Assembly: GCA_036186865.1 (NCBI GenBank) | Contig: AP025067.1 | Coordinates: forward strand, 28,183,043 to 28,247,042 | From: Eustoma russellianum | Taxonomy: Eukaryota; Streptophyta; Magnoliopsida; Gentianales; Gentianaceae | Length of the DNA stretch: 64,000 nt | Direction of reading: 5' to 3' | In this document: positions 60,851 to 64,000 of the stretch, in pieces | Layout: each line of letters opens with the position of its first letter | Position numbering within the stretch: the stretch's first letter is position 1 | Position numbers and translations under genes: made by a program | The notes under the pieces: generated by a model | What the model saw: only the letters and a program-made list of their open reading frames with translations | Database searches by the model: none | Told to the model about the DNA's origin: nothing

Positions 60851-60943
60851 TCTACTAGCCAAAATTTTGTCAACGACATTTTTTGTTTTTACCCTTCTTC
60901 TTTTCTATTTTTGTATTGTGTAGTGTAGTGACATGATAAAACG

Positions 60944-61110
60944 AGATCCTCTAACCCCCCTCCCTCTCACCCCTTTTAGGACCGCCCGCCACGTGGCACA
61001 CACGGGGATGGTGAGGTTAGGTACGGGTGACCCTCACCCAGCCTCACCACCCCTCTGTGTGCCACGTGTCAAAGGGTCATTCAATACCCCTTAAGGAGGT
61101 CAGGAGATCC
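60944..61110. mobile_element. Foldback MITE (GGATCCTC family), copy 3
   Basis: It begins AGATCCTCTAACCC and ends GGAGATCC. The arms GACCGCCCGCCACGTGGCAC and GTGCCACGTGTC pair around GGTGAGGTTAGGT...CAGCCTCACC. Both arms hold CACGTG cores. Confidence 0.8.
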
Positions 61111-61159
61111 ACATCCGTCTTAAAGATGCCTGTTCTTTTTTTTCTTTCTTTCTTGGAGC

Positions 61160-61440
61160 TCTTCTTCCGAGTTCGTTCGAAAGATTGAGTAATCTGAAGC
61201 GGCTTGACATACCAGGGAATGATTTTACAGGGAGTAGAATAACTGGATTGCTTGAATTCTCTGCACAAGAGAATCAGTTTTCTGGAAATATTCCTGAATT
61301 TGATTTCTCTAACTCTTTAGCTTTTAATGTGTCGAATAACAATTTTCATGGAGTTTTACAGCTCGTTTTGCGGTGACTAGTTTCTTAAATAATCCTACAT
61401 TATGTGGGAACCCTCTCAGGAATAAATGTTCTTCGTGAAG
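61160..61440 (+). pseudogene. LRR receptor-like fragment
   Basis: The plus strand reads PSSFERLSNLKRLDIPGN, DFTGSRITGLLEF, ENQFSGNIPEFDFSNSLAF and NVSNNNFHG, about three plant-type leucine-rich repeats (consensus spacing already irregular). A stop at 61374-61376 and a frame change precede SFLNNPTLCGNPLRNKC, the cysteine-pair cap that normally ends an LRR ectodomain. No transmembrane or kinase part follows. The upstream repeats are missing as well, so it is a gene scrap, probably copied here with or before the SIN3-like fragment. Confidence 0.85.
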
Positions 61441-61589
61441 ATATAACGGATGTTTTGGTTTAAACAACATCATCTCCCGCTAAATTATTAAATTATTTTA
61501 GCATTTTTTTTAGAATACTGTATGAACTAATTTGAATTTCTTCTGCTGATGTCAATTTAAATTTCCTTTTGTATTGAAGCTCCGGCCAA

Positions 61590-63240
61590 ACGCCGATGAT
61601 GGGTGGATTGCAAGGGCAGAAACTAACTACAAAGGATGACGAGTTTCTTGATATTATGAAAGAACGCTTTGAGGTTTGGACTTTCTTGTCATGCATTTGT
61701 CGACTATTCCTTGCGTTGTATTGCATTCAATCTTCGGGTTCTTCAGTGTTGATTATGATTACTTGTTTGTAGAATTGACACATCTGACGCGATAGCAGGG
61801 GTGAAGGATTTATTTAAAGGGCGGAGAGACCTGATTTTGGGTTTCAATGCCTTTGTACCTAAAGGGTATGAAATAAATCTCCCAATCGAGAGTGAAGCAC
61901 ATGCAGGTGCAAAGAAGCCTGTCAATTGTGACGAAGCAATACATTTTGTAAACAAAATTAAGGTGAAAGACACATATTTACTGAGTTATTCAACATGTTT
62001 TGTTAGTTATATGAAAACCTTTCACCAAAAGTGTAGCTTTTGTGCAGACTAGATTTCAAGGTGATGATCATATGTATAAAACTTTTCTGACATTTTGAAT
62101 CTTTACAGACAGGAAAACAAATCTATCCAAGAGGTCTACCGTGAGGTGTGTCTGATGTTTTTATTTTTTGCCAGCATCTTTTTTATGCTGTTTTAAGCTT
62201 CAATCTAGCTCACTTGCAGGTTGCTGCTCTCTTTTGCGACAACCGTGACCCCCTTAGTGAGTTCGCTCATGTTCTTCTGGAATATTCGGCTGAAGCATCT
62301 CTCCTTAATGGCTCAGCCTGCAAGGAATTCTACCCTGCGTTGTGATGTTAGAGGTTCCTCCATGTCAATGGCGAGGATGAGGAATCTTGGGAAGGCATCA
62401 ATCAACTCTATTCTTCCCTTGCTTGTTATTTTTTTGGGTAGTGAATTGTATTTATTCTGTCTTTTTCTGCAGAAAGCTTCCGTATCTTGTTCTGATTTTG
62501 ATGTGACTGAGGATTGGCCTGATCAACATAATGAAAAATTAGAGTTCAGAACCGACAAAGAACGGAGAAAGTATGTTAAAGAAGAGAGAACGAGGATGCA
62601 AGAGAGAAATGGAAGACGAATAAATTATGATTTGGCCGAACCTCAGTAAAGGAATGTGCCAACAACCAAGATTTAGTTGCTGACCTGTTATATGAAGGTG
62701 AGCATAACAACCATGATACTGTTATTACCTAATTAATCCATCTTGATTTTGTGGGTGCATTAAAAAGTAGAGTATTTTGTTTTGAATGCTTGATACTTTC
62801 TCTATTTGCATCCGATCCTGTTAGTGGCATAAATTTGCCAATGTGGAATCATTTTTTTAATTATCCTGTCAATAAAACTGAGGCCTGGAGTGGAGGAGTC
62901 TAACGGTTGCTTCTTACGTATAATGTGATTTAATTGTCCATTGGAAAGCAGAGATGCAGGAATAAGCCACCTGATGCTGATATTTCAGTTATGGTTTGAA
63001 CTCTCATGCACTATACATATTATGTGTGTTGAAGATTCTTTCTTTTTTTGCAGGCATGCATGGCAAAGGGATTTCTTTTTGTGAGAAGATGAAAGGCAGA
63101 ATAGTGAATCCTGATGGTTATCAAGAATTTATGAAGTGTCTTCATATGCATAAGGACAACCAAATTACGGATTCACAGTTGAGAAGCCTGCTAATAGATT
63201 TTTTTTTATTCTGTACGTGTTTGGTTGTTTCTCATTGTCA
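61590..63240 (+). pseudogene. SNL: SIN3-like corepressor fragment (PAH1 and PAH2 regions), decayed
   Basis: Five blocks follow SIN3-like order with introns still between them: GQKLTTKDDEFLDIMKERFE (61615-61674, missing about 20 residues of PAH1); [19 protein letters not shown] and [10 protein letters not shown] (61775-61964); QENKSIQEVYRE (62110-62145); VAALFCDNRDPLSEFAHVLL (62220 on); and FCEKMKGRIVNPDGYQEFM (63080, PAH2). SIN3-like proteins scaffold histone deacetylases for gene repression. The fourth block changes frame near 62320, where TGA (62342) ends one frame and RCDVRGSSMSM continues in the next. Retained introns indicate a DNA-level duplicate rather than a processed copy. Everything after PAH2 is absent. 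Confidence 0.85.
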
Positions 63241-64000
63241 GAGTTTCGGACAATTCATGATACTTGGTATTTTGATGAAACTCGTTACATAGAATTGCTC
63301 TAATAATGATTGCTTAAGATTAAAGGGAAAAAAGGAGACCAGTGCCACATTCCATTCACATGTCTTTCATTTGCTGCTGCAGAAAATGTTGAGGGAGTCC
63401 TCATTGAATGACATTAAAATATAGGCCTTGTTGCACTGGACAGAGCTGAGGTGTTGCCTGTACAATTTCAGAATGAGCTTAGGCAGTAAAGAAGGGGAAG
63501 TTTTGAACATGAAGGGTGGATGGTGGTCTAGAGTACAAGAGAAGTTTATTATCCATAAATGCTTGGGGAAACTACTTCGATGAACAATTCTAGGTTTTTT
63601 TCATTTTTGGGTTCCAAGTCATAGGTATTGGTGGTAAGTCAGATTGGCTTTAGAAGACAAAAACCTTCTGTTTTGCCAATGGTAGCAGCAGAGTCCTTTC
63701 CCATCCTGCTTACTTGAATTAAGCTGGAATGCGAAGACACTAAAAAGCTCTGTTAATGAGACAGAACAACTACTTAATCATGTAAATGAACTGAAATTAA
63801 TGCCAGACAATTCAAAAGCTCATTATTTTCTCAGCTATTCACAGAGCTACCCTGGTGCTAATATGGTTTCCTTTCCTATCCTGGACATAGTAGTGTGATT
63901 CTTAACTTGGATAAAGTATGTATTTTCCACTAAACTGACTGCGAACAGGATAATGCGTAGCCTGCGTGGCAACCAAAGTATACCTTTACAGAGTTTTGGG
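63241..64000. other. Sequence after the SIN3-like fragment, nothing recognised
   Basis: About 760 bp with no open frame beyond 40 codons that resembles a protein. It may contain unrecognised intron remains of the SIN3-like copy. Confidence 0.4.

Noticed and set aside
61785..62345. SIN3-like region as a functional gene
   Set aside because: Part of PAH1 is missing, the frame shifts near 62320, and phases do not join at the first exon boundary. A gene continuing past the window cannot be fully excluded.

Overview
The window is nuclear DNA of a flowering plant, most likely a eudicot. It has spliceosomal introns and plant-type gene families (a CLE signalling peptide, a plant subfamily I PP2A catalytic subunit, a SIN3-like fragment). 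Around them are plant Copia and Gypsy LTR retrotransposons, LINEs, SINEs and MITEs in AT-rich intergenic DNA. I cannot name the species. Two 10-N gaps (11819-11828 and 23953-23962) mark assembly joins.

Only two host genes look intact. A two-exon CLE peptide gene (15692-18947, +) has its 13-residue peptide motif in exon 1 and a 40-nt second exon 2.9 kb away, across an intron packed with SINE and LINE debris. A six-exon PP2A catalytic subunit gene (53856-58371, +) encodes 306 residues with every metal ligand and the C-terminal TPDYFL tail. Its first intron holds six tandem ~245-bp units, four of them with a CACGTG core. Broken host sequences are an LRR receptor fragment (61160-61440), a SIN3-like fragment with both PAH regions recognisable (61590-63240), and a 90-bp RPL35 fragment inside a Mutator-like element (46253-47606).

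Layout. 1-994: the 5' part of a LINE with ORF1 on the minus strand and a U6 snRNA-like sequence directly upstream of it. 1330-7050: two solo LTRs of one Copia family and two copies of a tRNA-derived SINE with clean target-site duplications. 7294-14697: a Copia element (minus strand, TSD GTACC) inserted into a copy of an RTE LINE 3' tail. 14698-25118: the CLE gene and a dense field of SINE, RTE-tail and foldback copies. 25124-43550: a Copia element (plus strand, TSD CATAG) split by a Tekay/Del-like Gypsy element (26794-35561, minus) and a second Copia element (35562-40985, plus). One deletion joined these two inner elements. 43631-44192: a PIF/Harbinger-type MITE. 46253-47606: the gene-carrying Mutator-like element with perfect 116-bp inverted repeats. 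48.4-51.3 kb: two LTR-like promoter regions. 51.7-52.8 kb: an RTE LINE remnant with its (GAT)n tail. 53.7-58.7 kb: the PP2A gene. 58.9-64 kb: repeats and the two gene fragments.

The retroelements are defective: premature stops and frameshifts in three of them, a missing protease in the Gypsy element, and lost 5' LTRs in two. Exceptions are a 1050-codon open pol frame in the inner Copia element and the nearly identical LTRs of the Gypsy element, which point to recent insertion. No CRISPR array, tRNA gene, rRNA gene or operon was seen.
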